Origin: Adiantum capillus-veneris
Taxonomy: Eukaryota > Streptophyta > Polypodiopsida > Polypodiales > Pteridaceae
Reading direction: 5' to 3'
Length of the DNA stretch: 64,000 nucleotides
Assembly (NCBI GenBank): GCA_014529385.2
Contig: CM043945.1
Location: forward strand, 145,311,741 to 145,375,740
The translations under genes were made by a program, and so were the position numbers. Numbering within the stretch: position 1 is the first letter of the stretch; each line of letters starts with the position of its first letter. The notes below the pieces were generated by a model. The model saw nothing but the letters and a program-made list of their open reading frames with translations. It was not told where the DNA came from and searched no databases. Shown in pieces: positions 33,886 through 44,703 of this stretch.

Positions 33886-34577
33886 TTACTTGTCTTTGCT
33901 TGCATCCAACCTTAGCAAGTGTTTTTGAGCTTGACTATATAACATGTCAAACCATTTCTTCTTGATGCTACCCTTCTTAGACCTTTTGTAAGACATGTGT
34001 TTCACCGAAAAGCATTCCTTCGCACAAGATAAAATTACTTCTTTGAAAACTTTCCACTTGCATTCTAATGTTGGGCTCTCTTGACGCTTTGTCATGCTTC
34101 ACATTTGGTCCACCATATCAGCATATATAAGTGCTCGTTTGAAATCTAGACGTAGGAACAAATGATTCACATCATGATTGGAGGCTACATGCTCCGGTTT
34201 TTTACCACACTTGAGGTCAATACATAACATCCTTTGATCTGATTTTGGATTCCATTCACCAAGTGTAAAGCTTTGTATGCATTCTAGAGTGGCTTTCAAA
34301 AATAACATATTGTCAATAACATATAGTCAATCACGCTATCACCATTGTGCTTTCTACATGTAAAGTCATTGGTGCATTGCCATAAAGATACACCATTAGC
34401 AATGAGCATTCTGGTACTTGCACATATTGAGGCAAGCTTTTCCATGCATGGGAACCCCCCATATATTTTTGCCCTTTTATCAAAATATTTCCCATTATAT
34501 AAGTTACTTTTGATTTTTTCTTCCTTTTTCACAAATGTTTTAGCTTTTATTAAATAAATAATACTTATGCTAATCAA
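33886..34577 (-). pseudogene. LINE endonuclease C-terminus and linker
   Basis: MEKLASICASTRMLIANG, WQCTNDFTC and NGDSVIDYMLL (34480-34300) match the end of the apurinic endonuclease-like domain of L1 elements, where an S-x-IDY motif is conserved. Following frames carry the basic linker (KRSKKGSIKKKWFDMLY). At least two frame changes. Confidence 0.65.
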
Positions 34578-34599
34578 TCACGATGTAGCATAATAAGTA

Positions 34600-36356
34600 A
34601 GCTTTCTTTGTTGATCTCTCTTTTGACCTTAAAAATATTAAATATATATATTCTAGTATTTTCTAATATATTTTTTTCATGTATGTATATTATTCCACTC
34701 TACCAAATATTTTATTCACTAGTTTTCATTTTCAAACCTCAACCCCACTTTCAAATTTCAATAATACCTCCATCTAGATGATTGCCAATCTTTTCAACAC
34801 TCTAGGTCATGTTTTCATACACATGAAGGAGCTTACACTTGAAGGCAAGAGAGAAGTCCACTCAAAGGGGACCACCAAAAGACTTTTGCAGCCACAAATA
34901 ATACATTATTTGGCTGAATTTTTTAAGTAAATAAGAACCCCGAATCTGAAGGAGCGTTCAACATGAAAGATGTAGCTCCTGATCTCAACTTTTAGCTTAA
35001 TTTTTTTTCAGAATTTTTGGAGTTATGAACACGGAGATATGATTTTTGTAGTGAACCCCAATTTTCTCGTGTAATGGTGACACAGGCCATCCCCACTTTT
35101 CTTCCTTCTAGAATGGCTATGGTTCTACAAGTCTTCAAGCATGATTACAAGAGACAAGGCTCTTTTAATGAGGTCTTGGCTAGTCTAGAGTAATTCTATC
35201 ACCATTTTTGGAGGATCCATCCTCATCAACAAATATCCACCTTCGACAACCTCTCTTATAATTTTCTTACCTCTCTCTTCTCTCCCTAATAAGCTTATGT
35301 CTATCCAAAGCTAGACTATTGTAAATATTTCCTATCCTCTACATCCTACCCACATTCTCTCTTTTTCTCTCTCTATTGACTCTGGTATTTTAAATAATGA
35401 GGAGACAAGATGGGAGCCACAGTCACATGCACCCCATTTTCCTAGTCACCAAAGTGGGACACTCACCTCAAATAGAAATATTGCTAAATCCTTCCCTCCT
35501 TCCCTATATAAGGAGGCCATGAGAGCTCACTTGGGGAGAGAGAGCACACACACACACACACACACCTATCCATACACACTCTTGTGCTACATGCTTGTAG
35601 CATGAACCATAATCACATAATCACAACACCATCATCATCACCATCACCATGCACAAAAGATGAGCACCACACCTCCACACCACTTGTAATTAAGGGTTGA
35701 AGGCACAATTTCAAGAAGAAGAAGGGTGGACACACTCATGATATTCCTCGCCATCAACTCCCATCTCTCCTTTATGCCTCCTACGATCTTGTTCCCTTCT
35801 CATTTTCCTGCCATACGCTACCTATTGTATCCATCTTTTGCAAGCAATCAACACACTCCATCTTGGTGCCATACTTTGTGTCGCTTTGGATACATCTCAT
35901 TGTGAGTATGGTATATGCTTGTTCCTTGCCATTTTTTTTCTGCTTATGTTAAGGTGTGCGGATTCGCCACCACACACACACACTCTCTCTCCCTCTCATA
36001 TTCCTATCATCTTGCTACTTCCATCTTAAGGTGTGCGGATTCGCCACCTTTTGTATGAGAAGTGAGCATACTTGCATGTATCCCTGACCTCGTTATCTTC
36101 CTTACTACATGCACGCGTAGCAAGCCCATTCTCACTCACTCACCACTCCTCTCACCTTATTGTCCGACCACCCCATTCCACATTTGGGCGTGGATCTTGA
36201 AATTGTTTTCCATGCATGCTTCATTGTGTATATGTATGCGTCCTAGCCGCATATCTTGCTAGGTGGTGCCCCTATTGTGTATTCCCCATGATGAGGCCAT
36301 TGTGCATAGTCTTGGTGTAGAGGCCACCGGGTCTATTTTTTCACTTCCGCCTCTCA
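34600..36356 (+). repeat. Probable 5' LTR region of the + strand gypsy element
   Basis: The region is non-coding. It carries a TATA box (CTATATAAGG, 35495-35504), a CA run (35545-35565) downstream of it, and a 20-bp direct repeat AAGGTGTGCGGATTCGCCAC at 35951 and 36028. It ends CTCTCA at 36356, three bases before a PBS-like site. The upstream edge of the LTR is not resolved, so the start given is only the end of the LINE. Confidence 0.5.
35495..35504 (+). promoter_or_regulatory. TATA box in the gypsy LTR
   Basis: CTATATAAGG, followed about 30 bp later by GAGAGCTCACTTGGGG, a possible start region. Confidence 0.5.
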
Positions 36357-36358
36357 TT

Positions 36359-36378
36359 TGGTGCCCCCACTGAGGAGG
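36359..36378 (+). other. Candidate primer binding site of the + strand gypsy element
   Basis: TGGTGCCCCCACTGAGGAGG right after a CTCTCA LTR end. It starts with TGG as required for a tRNA CCA end. I cannot assign the tRNA from memory. Confidence 0.45.
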
Positions 36379-36433
36379 GCTTTTGAAACCCTTCAGTTTA
36401 CAAAACTGAAAAACCCTACACTAGTGTGAATGG

Positions 36434-37184
36434 ATGAATGAGTATGAAGGATTTTCTAACTGGACGACAGAAGAAGAAGAGCTCCAAGCACAACTAGACG
36501 AACTCCGCATCTCCATTGAAGCTCGAGTGCCAGGCGTAATGGTAATCGATTTGAAGTGGGAGAGTCAACCAACGCACCAAACCCAGTGGATATACATAGG
36601 CCAAGTGCCAAGAAGAAGAAGGAGAAGGTGGAAACCATGTCCGCAACCTACAACCAACCAACAACAACAAAATGGAAGGAGCTTTGCACAATAGAAAATC
36701 AACACTATTCTACTTTGAGAATCGGGTAACTCAAGTCACCGAGGTAATTATCATAGTCAGTTTTCAAGTCGCACCTGATGCTGCAGCACAGATAACAGAA
36801 GCATTGGCTCACACTCTCACTAGAGAAACTAGGGATCTAGTGAGTTTGTTTCAGGAAAGAACACCACCCTCTCCTACAAGCTTGGATAGTGACTAAGCAC
36901 CTCTAAGCTTCACATGAATCAGGACAACCTACATCAAGACAGATCACACATACCAACACGTGTACGCTCAATCAAGGTAATATTGGACTTGAAGATTCAC
37001 TACCAGCACGTCATTGACACCATGCCGGGTGGGGAGCGGTTTTTTGAGGTTCTGGCATCAGATCAGCCATTTGTTTTACCTTTGGTACAAGGCAATGTAC
37101 CGTTTGAAGTTTTAATCTATGTCCTAGTATAATAGGGTATACACGCCTCCTTGTAAAGAAGAAAAAAAATTTGCAAGTTAAGAA
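36434..37184 (+). other. Leader or gag N-terminal remnants of the + strand gypsy element
   Basis: Short readings (36434-36694 with TTEEEELQAQLDELRISIEA; 36672-36896 with APDAAAQITEALAHTLTRET; 36914-37132) change frame and stop. They may be a broken N-terminal gag extension, since they look more protein-like than random, but I recognise no domain. Confidence 0.35.
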
Positions 37185-38263
37185 GTGTGTCTTTCTAGCT
37201 CTCTCTCAGTAATCATGGCAAGTGTAGCATTTCCAACCTTTACTGGTAAGGTGGGCGAGGATGCTGCAGACTTTCTAGACAACTTGGAAATAGCATGTGT
37301 CATCTCTGCGAGAGATGATGATGCTTCGCGCTTGTGCATCTTCCCACTTCTAATGAAGGTGGAGGCAAGATCATGGTACAATGCCTTGGCACAAGAAACC
37401 AAGGAACGGTGGGACTTATTAAGGGCAGCCTTTGTCAAGCGTTTTGGAGAGGGCACAACATCAGAGAAACTATGGCAATTGTTGACAGAGTTGAAGCAGG
37501 GTAGTATGCTGGAATACGCATCATATGAGTCAAAGTTTGTAGATTTATGGGGGCGATGGGTTGCATCGCTAAGAGAGGATGAGGGGGCACCTGATTTCCT
37601 AAAGAAGGATCGGGGTTATGGCCAACTCTTAAAAAGAAGGTGAAGGGAAGGTTTCCTGCTACGTATGAGCTAGCAGTTGAAGTGGCCCGCCTTAAAGACA
37701 AGAAGTTGCGCCTACAAGCCAGGAATATCGATGGAGAGGAAGCCGTTAGGACCCCACCACCTCTAGCACCACCTACAACAGTCGCCCAGAGGATTCAACC
37801 ACAAGAACCAATTGAAGATCAGCAAGACCTGCTCAACCGAATCACCAATCAACTTGAGAATCTCTCAGTCCATTTGATACAACAAGGGCATGCACACAAT
37901 CGCAACCAAGAGCAAGGGAGAGGACAACGAAGGCAAAACCAAGAATACCACTGCTACAATTGTGGGGAGGATGGTCATGGCATGTACTACTGTCCACAAC
38001 CAAGGAGGCAGAATTTCAACAGAGGAGCCAGACAAAACCAGGTTTCACCACCAAGAGCAAGACCACCACCACCGAGGGCACCACGACAAGCACCACCCGT
38101 GCAAATTTTACAACCACCGATTCAACCACAACCACCACCACCACCACCACAACTTCTCATTCCACCCTTACCCCCACCACCAGTTGGCAATCAAACAGTA
38201 AGCGTCATCAGTCTTGAAGGTAAGGGAAAGGAGAAAGTGGAGGAGGAAAAAGACCAAGGTTAA
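37185..38263 (+). pseudogene. Gypsy gag with CCHC knuckle
   Basis: The first frame from ATG 37215 (MASVAFPTFTGKVGEDAADF) carries the gag core: FPLLMKVEARSWYNALAQET, RWDLLRAAFVKRFGEG, LEYASYESKFVDLW. Next to an A run at about 37630-37637 the reading changes frame and continues to 38263 (KGRFPATYELAVEVARLKD), with a knuckle CYNCGEDGHGMYYC and a long Pro-rich tail. The tail overlaps the pol ORF by 50 nt in a different frame. Confidence 0.85.
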
Positions 38264-40230
38264 AGGAGTAGATGCTATTGGGGTAAAACGCGCAAGGCAT
38301 GGTGAATCTTCCCAAAAAGAAGAAAAGATGAAGACTAAAGGGGAATCTAGCAAAAAGCCGTCCAAGTCACGACGTAAAATTGACATTGTAGATTTCTCTT
38401 TGGGTGAATGTTCTAAACCATATGATTTGGTTCAAGATGTTTCTGTGCAGGGCCCAAAAATCACATGGCCCCAGTTACTCCACCTAGCACCTAGGGTGAG
38501 GAGACAATGGACAAAGATGGTTAACATGAGGCGACCAAAGCCAAAGATAGCTGGGGCTATCTCTGGGAGGAATCTAGACGACATACTACCAGTGATGGAT
38601 GCTTACATCAAAGGGCAACACATCTCCAATATCTACATCGATGGTGGCGCACAAATATGCGTCATGAGTGAAAAAATGATGCACCGTTTGGGTTTAGAGG
38701 TGAGTCGGCCGGCACCATGCCGAGCCAAAATGGCAAATAATTTAAAAGTTCAATGTGTTGGTGTCATAAATGCAGTTAGGATAAAGGCATTCAACACCGA
38801 GGTAGATGTGGACATCTTTGTCATGCCACACAAAGGGGAGGGCTATCCTATCATTCTAGGGAGGCCTTGGCTTATGGCTATGAGAGCTAAGCAGAACTGG
38901 GACACCGGCATAATCCAGATGAAGGATGCAAAAGGGAGGCCAATACTTTACGACATGAAGATAGGTCAACAACGCGACATGGATCTAGAAACCTCCGAGG
39001 ATGAGTTTTCTAGTGGTGAATCTTCAACCGCTTCAGAGGAGGAGTCAACAGTGAGTGAAGAAAGTGACAGTAGCATTGAGGTGATGGGGATCATTCTCAA
39101 GGACCCTAAGAAGATGGAGCAACCTGATGCCTCATCATCAAGCCAAGGGGAGACACCAGGTATACAACCTCTGGTAGAAGCAAGTAAGCTACATCAAATT
39201 CTCTCTAGTGAGTTGTGTGGGAAGGAGCGTGAAGATTATATTTTGATGCTAAGTAATTTTACCACATTGTTCATTGATGAATATGATAAAATCACTGGCA
39301 TCACAGTAGTTCAACATCACATTAAGCTCAAGGAGGGAAGTAAACCTGTAGTGCAGAAGCTCAGGCGGCTAGGAGTAATTCAACAAGACGCCCTACTCAA
39401 AGAGGTGAGGAAATTGCTAGAAGCCGGTTTTATCTATCCTGTTGAAGACTCAAAGTGGGTTTCTCCAGTGGTAGTCACACCAAAGAAGAATGGTAAGTGG
39501 AGGGTTTGTGTTGATTACAAGCCTCTTAATGCAGCCACAAAGAGGGACCATTTTCCTCTTCCTTTTCAAGACGAAATACTCAATGAGGTAGCAGGACATG
39601 AGCGCTACACGGTATGTGATGGCTACTCAGGCTACTTCCAAATTAGCATCGCTGAAGAAGATCAAAAGAAGACAACCTTCATCACACCATGGGGATGTTT
39701 TGCTTACAGAGTTATGCCTTTTGGTCTCACTAATGCTCCAGCCACTTTTCAGCGATATGTGACATTTGTTTTTCAGCCATTCTTTGGAAAATCAATCCGT
39801 GTTTTTATTGATGACTTTTGTATTTATAGCTCTCGCTCTCTTCATTTGGAGAAAGTTTATGAAGGTCTAGCTAGGCTACAAGCTTTGGGTGGCCAACTCA
39901 ATGTGGAGAAATGCCACATTGGTGAAAGCAAGGTTACTCTTCTTGGCCATGTGATCTCGGCCAACGGTATTGAAGCTGACCCAAGCAAGGTTCAAGCCTT
40001 GGTGGCTTTGGCCTCTCCCACCACAACAAAGCAATTGGTCTCTCTTCTTCAAAAGGTGAGGTATTTGAGTAGGTTCATTCACTTGCTCTCCCAAGTGGTT
40101 CTCCCTTTACAACAAGTTACCCATCAAGAGATCTTCACTTGGAGTGAAGAAAATGAACAACAATTCAATGAGGTAAAACAAATTCTAGCTTCACTTCCCA
40201 CCATAGCTTGTAACACTCCCCCTGTCCTTG
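38214..40230 (+). CDS. Gypsy protease and reverse transcriptase (truncated)
   Basis: A 714-codon ORF (to 40358), of which about 670 codons are retroviral-like. Protease near residues 138-235: IDGGAQICVMS, where the usual D-S/T-G is D-G-G, and IILGRPWLMAM. RT: SPVVVTPKKNGKWRVCVDYK, YTVCDGYSGYFQI, MPFGLTNAPATFQRY, catalytic FIDDF at about residue 530, then LLGHVISANGIEADPSK. The sequence departs from the family after QQFNEVKQILASLPTIA. The D-G-G protease would probably be inactive. The C-terminal ~40 residues are unrelated junction sequence. Confidence 0.9.
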
Positions 40231-40266
40231 CTCATGTCGTCCCCGACATGGCCTTGATCTACTGCT

Positions 40267-41482
40267 TCATCTTATCGTTTCTCGCATCTTTAGCTGTGAT
40301 TCATACCTGGCATGTAGGTTCAGCATTGTTGGGCCAAAGATGTCTGAATTCATGGTGAAGAACCCCGTATAGAATGCTTCTTCAAAAGCCTGGAGGTGAT
40401 AGGATGGTAGAAACATGATTCTTTGATACAGCGTGTGTATCACCTCCTTTGAAGGCTGACCTGACAGATCATAGGCGCATCTGTATGTATCCTGGAAGAA
40501 GAATATGTTGTCGGTCACCTGGCCTGGCTTGAAGGTCTCGAATACTGCTAAGATGGTTCTGCAAATTTTCCTCATCATAATGCATGTAAGGTCAGGTGAG
40601 CCAGTGAATAACTTTATGGCGCCCGTTAGGGTTTTCACCATGTATTGGACACTTATTCTCTCACCTACCTTCACGCCCGGCAGCTTTGGGTAGTTTAGCC
40701 AAGTGGGTTGGCTTCTTTGCAAAATTTTCTGTGCCTTCCACGTCCTAACCCTTGGTAGAGGACAAAAGCTGAGATTGTCTCTGATATCTTTAGGTGTCTC
40801 TACCAGGTGGATTAGGTAGTGTGGGTACTTTGTAAGCCAAGCCTTCCCTCACTTTGGCTGAGAATCCACTATAAGCTTAAATCCTTCTGGCTTTGAGGTG
40901 TCTGCATTGTAGAGAGGTACTGTTGGCTCTTCTCTTATCCGCTTGTTTATTGTAGTTGCCTCATATTTCAGCAATGGATATGGGAGAGAGGGTTGAAGCC
41001 ACTCGCGCCTGAGATTGCTAACGTCGATCTTCTGGATGGTCGTAGATTTGAAGACCCTCTGCTCCCACTCCAAGGCTTCCTTCGTGGTTTCTCTGAGCTC
41101 TTCCTCTATTGCCTTACGCAATTTTTCCTCCTCTTCTTGTGTTAGATCATGTGGCTCTTGAGAGGATCCTGCTATGCTTTCCTCTTGCATGGGTGTACAC
41201 AAGATCTGCCACATTTTTGAGGTCGATGCCCTCATTGGCGGCTGGCCCTGAACTTTCTGCCTTACCTCCTTGCTGGACTTTCAACTCCTCAATTTGCCTG
41301 AGGAGTGTTTGCTTCTCCGCTTCAGCTTCTCCGCCCATAGTCATGAGGAGGTCATTAAGTTCAGCGTTTACTATTTCCGCCTCCTCGAGCTTTATCTTTA
41401 TGCTTTCCGCTTCTTCTTGCAGGGCTTTTTGGCCCTCCTCCATTCTTGTTTGCATTACTATAGAACCCTCAGCCATCATCAA
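40267..41482 (-). pseudogene. Accessory ORF, C-terminal part
   Basis: 41482-41147 is more coiled coil. 41235-40849 continues in another frame (LTQEEEEKLRKAIEEELRET, LQPSLPYPLLKYEATTINK). 40722-40267 contains GVKVGERISVQYMVKTLTG, MMRKICRTILAVFETFKPGQ and FLPSYHLQAFEEAFYTGFF. I recognise no family. The final stop at 40267 lies next to the truncated RNase H of the + strand gypsy element. Confidence 0.5.
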
Positions 41483-41608
41483 TCTCTGCTTTTTCTCGAG
41501 AGTCAGCTCCTTCTGAAGTTCCTACATTTGCTCTTCATATAGTTGACTCTCGGAAATGATTTGAGTCGAGCTCGTAGCTCTGACTCTAGCATGTGATGCT
41601 CGCAGCCT

Positions 41609-42793
41609 CTAGATGGTTTGATCTTTGACTTTTAATTGGTCCTTGAGCTCAAGGACTTCATCCAGGCTTGCTTCTTGTTCTATCTCTACTTTTTCCTTGG
41701 CATTCCTCATGGCCTCTACTTCTTTCGATTCTTCGACCAACTGTAGTGTCAGATTATCTCTTTCTCTTTCGGCATCTCGCAATGACTTACTGAGCTGCTG
41801 ACACTCTTCTTCAACTGCTTGTATTCTTTTTACTGCTTCCTGATTTACTTCTTCCATTGCTTGGCAGTTTTGTAGAGCCGTTGCCAAGCTGGCCTGCAGG
41901 TCATCTTCTCTCTCTTTTTGCCTTTGGCTTTGTGCCTGCAGAGAATCTACTTCTTTTTTGATCTGTTCTTCACTGGCTTTGAGAGTCGTCATTTCTTTCT
42001 CTGAATTCATGGATTGTACCCTCAATCTGGCTAGCTTTGTCATCACCACGTCCCAGACATTGGAGGGTGGGTGCAGGTCTACAGTATCTGTAGCAATTTC
42101 TTTTAGCTCCACTAGCCGAATGCCTTGCATCTGTTCTTTATGCCCTGTCCTTGCCAAGTCGAATGCGACTGTGGTGGCTTCTTCCTTCGTATAGCCTGCA
42201 GCTAGCAGGTCCAAAAATGCATAGTAGGCCTCATCTAGTCCTTTTTGCTCAGATTCAGGCTTGGCCTCTTCTTGTTTGTTCTCAGCCTCCTTATCTCCTG
42301 GTGGAGGGCTGCTAGGAGGTGGTGAGGGCGGTGGTGATGGCTGTGGGCTGGGTTTAGGGCTATCTGGTAAGGTTGCAGCTTTGCCCTTTAAGTCCCTGTC
42401 TGCTTTTGTTTTTCTTTCTCTTTCTTGGCTTTCTTGTTCATCTAGCAGTTTCTGCCTTATCTGTTCTACTTCCTCCTCTGTGAAAGGTGCATGGGGAATG
42501 TTTTCCGCTGCAGCATCAAGAATCTCAAAATTTTTGATGTAATCTTCAAAGCGGTCCCTTTGCACTCTTCTGGATGATCCGGACATAGACTCGAGAGATG
42601 GCTTCCAGAGTTTGTTTAAATCACCCTTGAGGGCTCTCTCTGCTCGGAAACTCTCCATCAGCCTCTCTAGTCTTGCCGCTTTTTGTGACCTTGTCTCTTT
42701 GGTCGGCACTTGAGCAAACTCTTTCTTTCCTTTCTTCTGCTCGGGTTGCTCCTCTTCAACTGGCTCTATCCGTCTTTTCAACCTCGTAGCCAC
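41609..42793 (-). CDS. Accessory ORF, coiled-coil part (394 codons)
   Basis: An open reading with a basic start (MATRLKRRIEPVEEEQPEQK), a central Pro/Ser-rich hinge (PKPSPQPSPPPSPPPSS), a short helical region (AYYAFLDLLAAGYTKEEA) and then about 170 residues of heptad-like coiled coil rich in Glu, Gln, Lys and Leu (EEQIKKEVDSLQAQSQRQKE and onward). No catalytic motif. A structural or self-assembling role is inference. After the TAG the coiled coil continues in frame to 41147 (MMAEGSIVMQTRMEEGQKAL). Confidence 0.7.
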   Translation of the reverse strand: MATRLKRRIEPVEEEQPEQKKGKKEFAQVPTKETRSQKAARLERLMESFRAERALKGDLNKLWKPSLESMSGSSRRVQRDRFEDYIKNFEILDAAAENIPHAPFTEEEVEQIRQKLLDEQESQERERKTKADRDLKGKAATLPDSPKPSPQPSPPPSPPPSSPPPGDKEAENKQEEAKPESEQKGLDEAYYAFLDLLAAGYTKEEATTVAFDLARTGHKEQMQGIRLVELKEIATDTVDLHPPSNVWDVVMTKLARLRVQSMNSEKEMTTLKASEEQIKKEVDSLQAQSQRQKEREDDLQASLATALQNCQAMEEVNQEAVKRIQAVEEECQQLSKSLRDAERERDNLTLQLVEESKEVEAMRNAKEKVEIEQEASLDEVLELKDQLKVKDQTI

Positions 42794-42850
42794 CCTTGGT
42801 GCCCTTTGCGGCTCATCTTCCTTGTCTTCCTTTACTCTTAGCCAATCATT

Positions 42851-43678
42851 CTAAGATGGGGGGTCAGGCCACCTTCCTTTAGTGTGTAGTGCCCCATATA
42901 CCACCTTGGTGATCAGTTCTCTTGGCAGTATGTAGGTTGGCTTTTTATTGCCCATCTTTACTAAGCTGTCATGTATGTATGCCGCATAGTTGATTATCTT
43001 TGGGGTACCTTTTGTCATTGCCCAAGTAAACGTTGTGGCAATTGCACCTGGCAGCATCCTGTACTTCTGTGGCCTCTTCGTGCACATGTGGAAGTACTAG
43101 TTGTACAACTGGCTCATAATTGCCACCTTTGGGTTGGCAATGTCTTAAAAGGTGTAATTTTCCTTTTTCTCTTTGTACACCTTGACTTCATCCCTTCTTT
43201 TTGTTACGCTGTCTCCCTCATTGGAGAGGTCTAGTGCATGGGCTACAACCCGCTCATTGATTATTATCTCTGTATCTGGTCTGCCTTGTAAATTTGTTAC
43301 CTTGGCCACTCCGTCCTCTTTGATGCTTGTTACAAACTCCCAGACTCTTTTGATGTCCACCCCTACCGGTATTGCTTCGAGATAGTTGTGGAGGTCAATT
43401 TTCTCCAAGAATCCGGCCATCTTGCATCGTACAAACTCGTTGAGTTCTCTCAACAGCATTGGTATCTCTATGACAGTGCCTTCATTGTCCTTGAATACTC
43501 CCTGGTAGATCTTTAGGTCATTGGACTCTAACAAATCCTCTTGTATCCAGGTGCTGATGGGCTTTAGTGTTCCTTCTGGAATGACAAAGGGTTCCACTTC
43601 GTCCAGATAATCTTTGATGGTCATTCTTTTCCTCTTTGCTGGTGACTTCGAGGCCGCCATAGATCCTGTTGCACTCAA
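42851..43678 (-). pseudogene. Accessory ORF, N-terminal part
   Basis: Begins MSATGSMAASKSPAKRKRM, a basic start that could be a nuclear localisation signal. It goes on with TIKDYLDEVEPFVIPEG, LLRELNEFVRCKMAGFLEK, and INERVVAHALDLSNEG. After a stop near 43145 and further change, PGAIATTFTWAMTKGTPK and PRELITKVVYGALHTKGRW follow. The layout vaguely recalls the plant transposon protein domain found with some gypsy elements, but I would not assign it. Confidence 0.5.
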
Positions 43679-43825
43679 TAGTCCGAAGTTAGCATTTTTT
43701 CCATATTAGCTGCGAAACTGAGTTTTACTTATCCAAATGACTTGAAAATTGAAAATAAAGCTTAAAAGGAACTTGTGAAGCTGTGCATGTGCTCACAGTG
43801 CAAATCTAGCCAAAAATTTCCATCT

Positions 43826-43849
43826 AGACATGCTACGCGTAGGATGTCT
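43826..43849. repeat. 24-bp palindrome, array copy 1
   Basis: Arms AGACATGCTACG and CGTAGGATGTCT; one mismatch. Followed by TTTTCAT. Confidence 0.9.
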
Positions 43850-44109
43850 TTTTCATGAGAATTGGTTCATATTTGACATGCAGGTAGTGTAAGGCTCATG
43901 GAACATGGCTGTATGCTTGGATTTGAATTTGGATATCAAAAAGTGGATTTTTGGGCTGATTCAAGCTTTAGGTCACAATTTTGGTAGAATGTCCATCATA
44001 GATAGCAGTTGATGTCCAAATGGGTTGAAAATTGGTATATGGGCTCATTGCACCATGATATTGGCTCCCATGATGTCATTCCTTGCACAGAAGGCTAAAT
44101 TTATGCTGG

Positions 44110-44133
44110 GGACATCCTACGCGTAGGATGTCT
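44110..44133. repeat. 24-bp palindrome, array copy 2
   Basis: Arms GGACATCCTACG and CGTAGGATGTCT; symmetric except for the outermost base. Followed by TTTTCATCA. 284 bp after copy 1. Confidence 0.9.
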
Positions 44134-44394
44134 TTTTCATCAAAATGACATGAAACTTGTTCTGTGGGTTGTCCTTGGCCTATGGAACATGGTCATGTTC
44201 TTGGATTTGAATTTGGACAGGATTTGATGCTTGTAAGGCTCTGTGAGGTGTTTTTGGGCTCAAAAAGTGTTTCCTGAGGGTGTTGGGGGTCAAAAGTGAT
44301 TAGAATGGCTTCCAACTTGATATATGGGCTCCTGATGATGAGGTGATTTGATCTGGAATGATAAAACATCCATTGCATGTCAAAAAGGTCAATT

Positions 44395-44418
44395 AGACGT
44401 CCTACGCGTAGGATGTCT
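44395..44418. repeat. 24-bp palindrome, array copy 3
   Basis: Arms AGACGTCCTACG and CGTAGGATGTCT; one mismatch. Followed by ATTTCATCA. 285 bp after copy 2. Confidence 0.9.
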
Positions 44419-44679
44419 ATTTCATCATTTTTTCTACCTGACCACACAGATTGTTTGTTGATGTGTTGGTGAATGTGTTGTGCAAGTTTCATGGGATTTG
44501 GACAAGATTTGGTAGGTCTTTGGCCCATTATTGCCTCTATGCCGTAACTTTGCGTTTTTTCATGCATATGAGGTCAAACTTGGTCCAAATGTGATGAAAC
44601 TTGGTGTATGGCTTGTAAATGTCATTCAGAACATGTGCATGATAAAAAATGTTGGAGTTTGTGCCAAAAAGTGCCCTTG

Positions 44680-44703
44680 AGACATCCTACGCGTAGGATG
44701 TCT
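44680..44703. repeat. 24-bp palindrome, array copy 4 (perfect)
   Basis: Arms AGACATCCTACG and CGTAGGATGTCT; fully symmetric. 285 bp after copy 3. Confidence 0.92.

Larger units (their letters stand above)
31957..34577 (-). mobile_element. 5'-truncated L1-like LINE
   Basis: Minus strand: the endonuclease C-terminal end (about 34480-34300), then a linker, RT, and the C-terminal region to about 31960. ORF1 and most of the endonuclease are absent, the usual result of incomplete reverse transcription. No clear poly(A) was found at the 3' end (left side). Many frameshifts. Confidence 0.8.
36359..40230 (+). mobile_element. Ty3/gypsy element, 3'-truncated inside RNase H
   Basis: Order on the plus strand: PBS-like site, leader, gag, CCHC knuckle, protease, RT, and the start of the RNase H region, where homology ends near 40200. 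RNase H, integrase and 3' LTR are missing. To the right lie minus-strand ORFs of another element. Confidence 0.85.
40267..43678 (-). mobile_element. Accessory ORF set in the orientation of the giant gypsy element
   Basis: Six consecutive minus-strand readings (43678-43145, 43087-42851, 42793-41609, 41482-41147, 41235-40849, 40722-40267) cover 3.4 kb with short gaps caused by stops or single frame changes. They look like one former protein of about 1,100 residues. It lies downstream of pol of the giant gypsy element, beyond the palindrome array. Extra ORFs are known from Tat-lineage gypsy elements, so an accessory ORF is plausible; a separate gene or transposon remains possible. Confidence 0.5.

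Noticed and set aside
35545-35990. CA and CT runs in the + strand gypsy LTR as a separate element
   Set aside because: Simple repeats within an LTR-like region; nothing suggests an independent unit.
38214-38263. Programmed frameshift between gag and pol of the + strand gypsy element
   Set aside because: The 50-nt overlap would allow it, but the required shift is +1 and no slippery site is evident, while gag already has another frame change at an A run. Indel damage explains it equally well.
40231-40358. C-terminal ~40 residues of the + strand gypsy pol ORF
   Set aside because: After about 40230 the reading no longer follows RNase H and lies in the antisense of the accessory ORF end, so it is junction sequence.
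43826-44703. Rho-independent terminators at the palindromes (palindrome followed by a T run)
   Set aside because: The short T run after several copies is superficially similar, but the sequence is plant nuclear DNA, the T run is not constant, and the palindrome has no loop.
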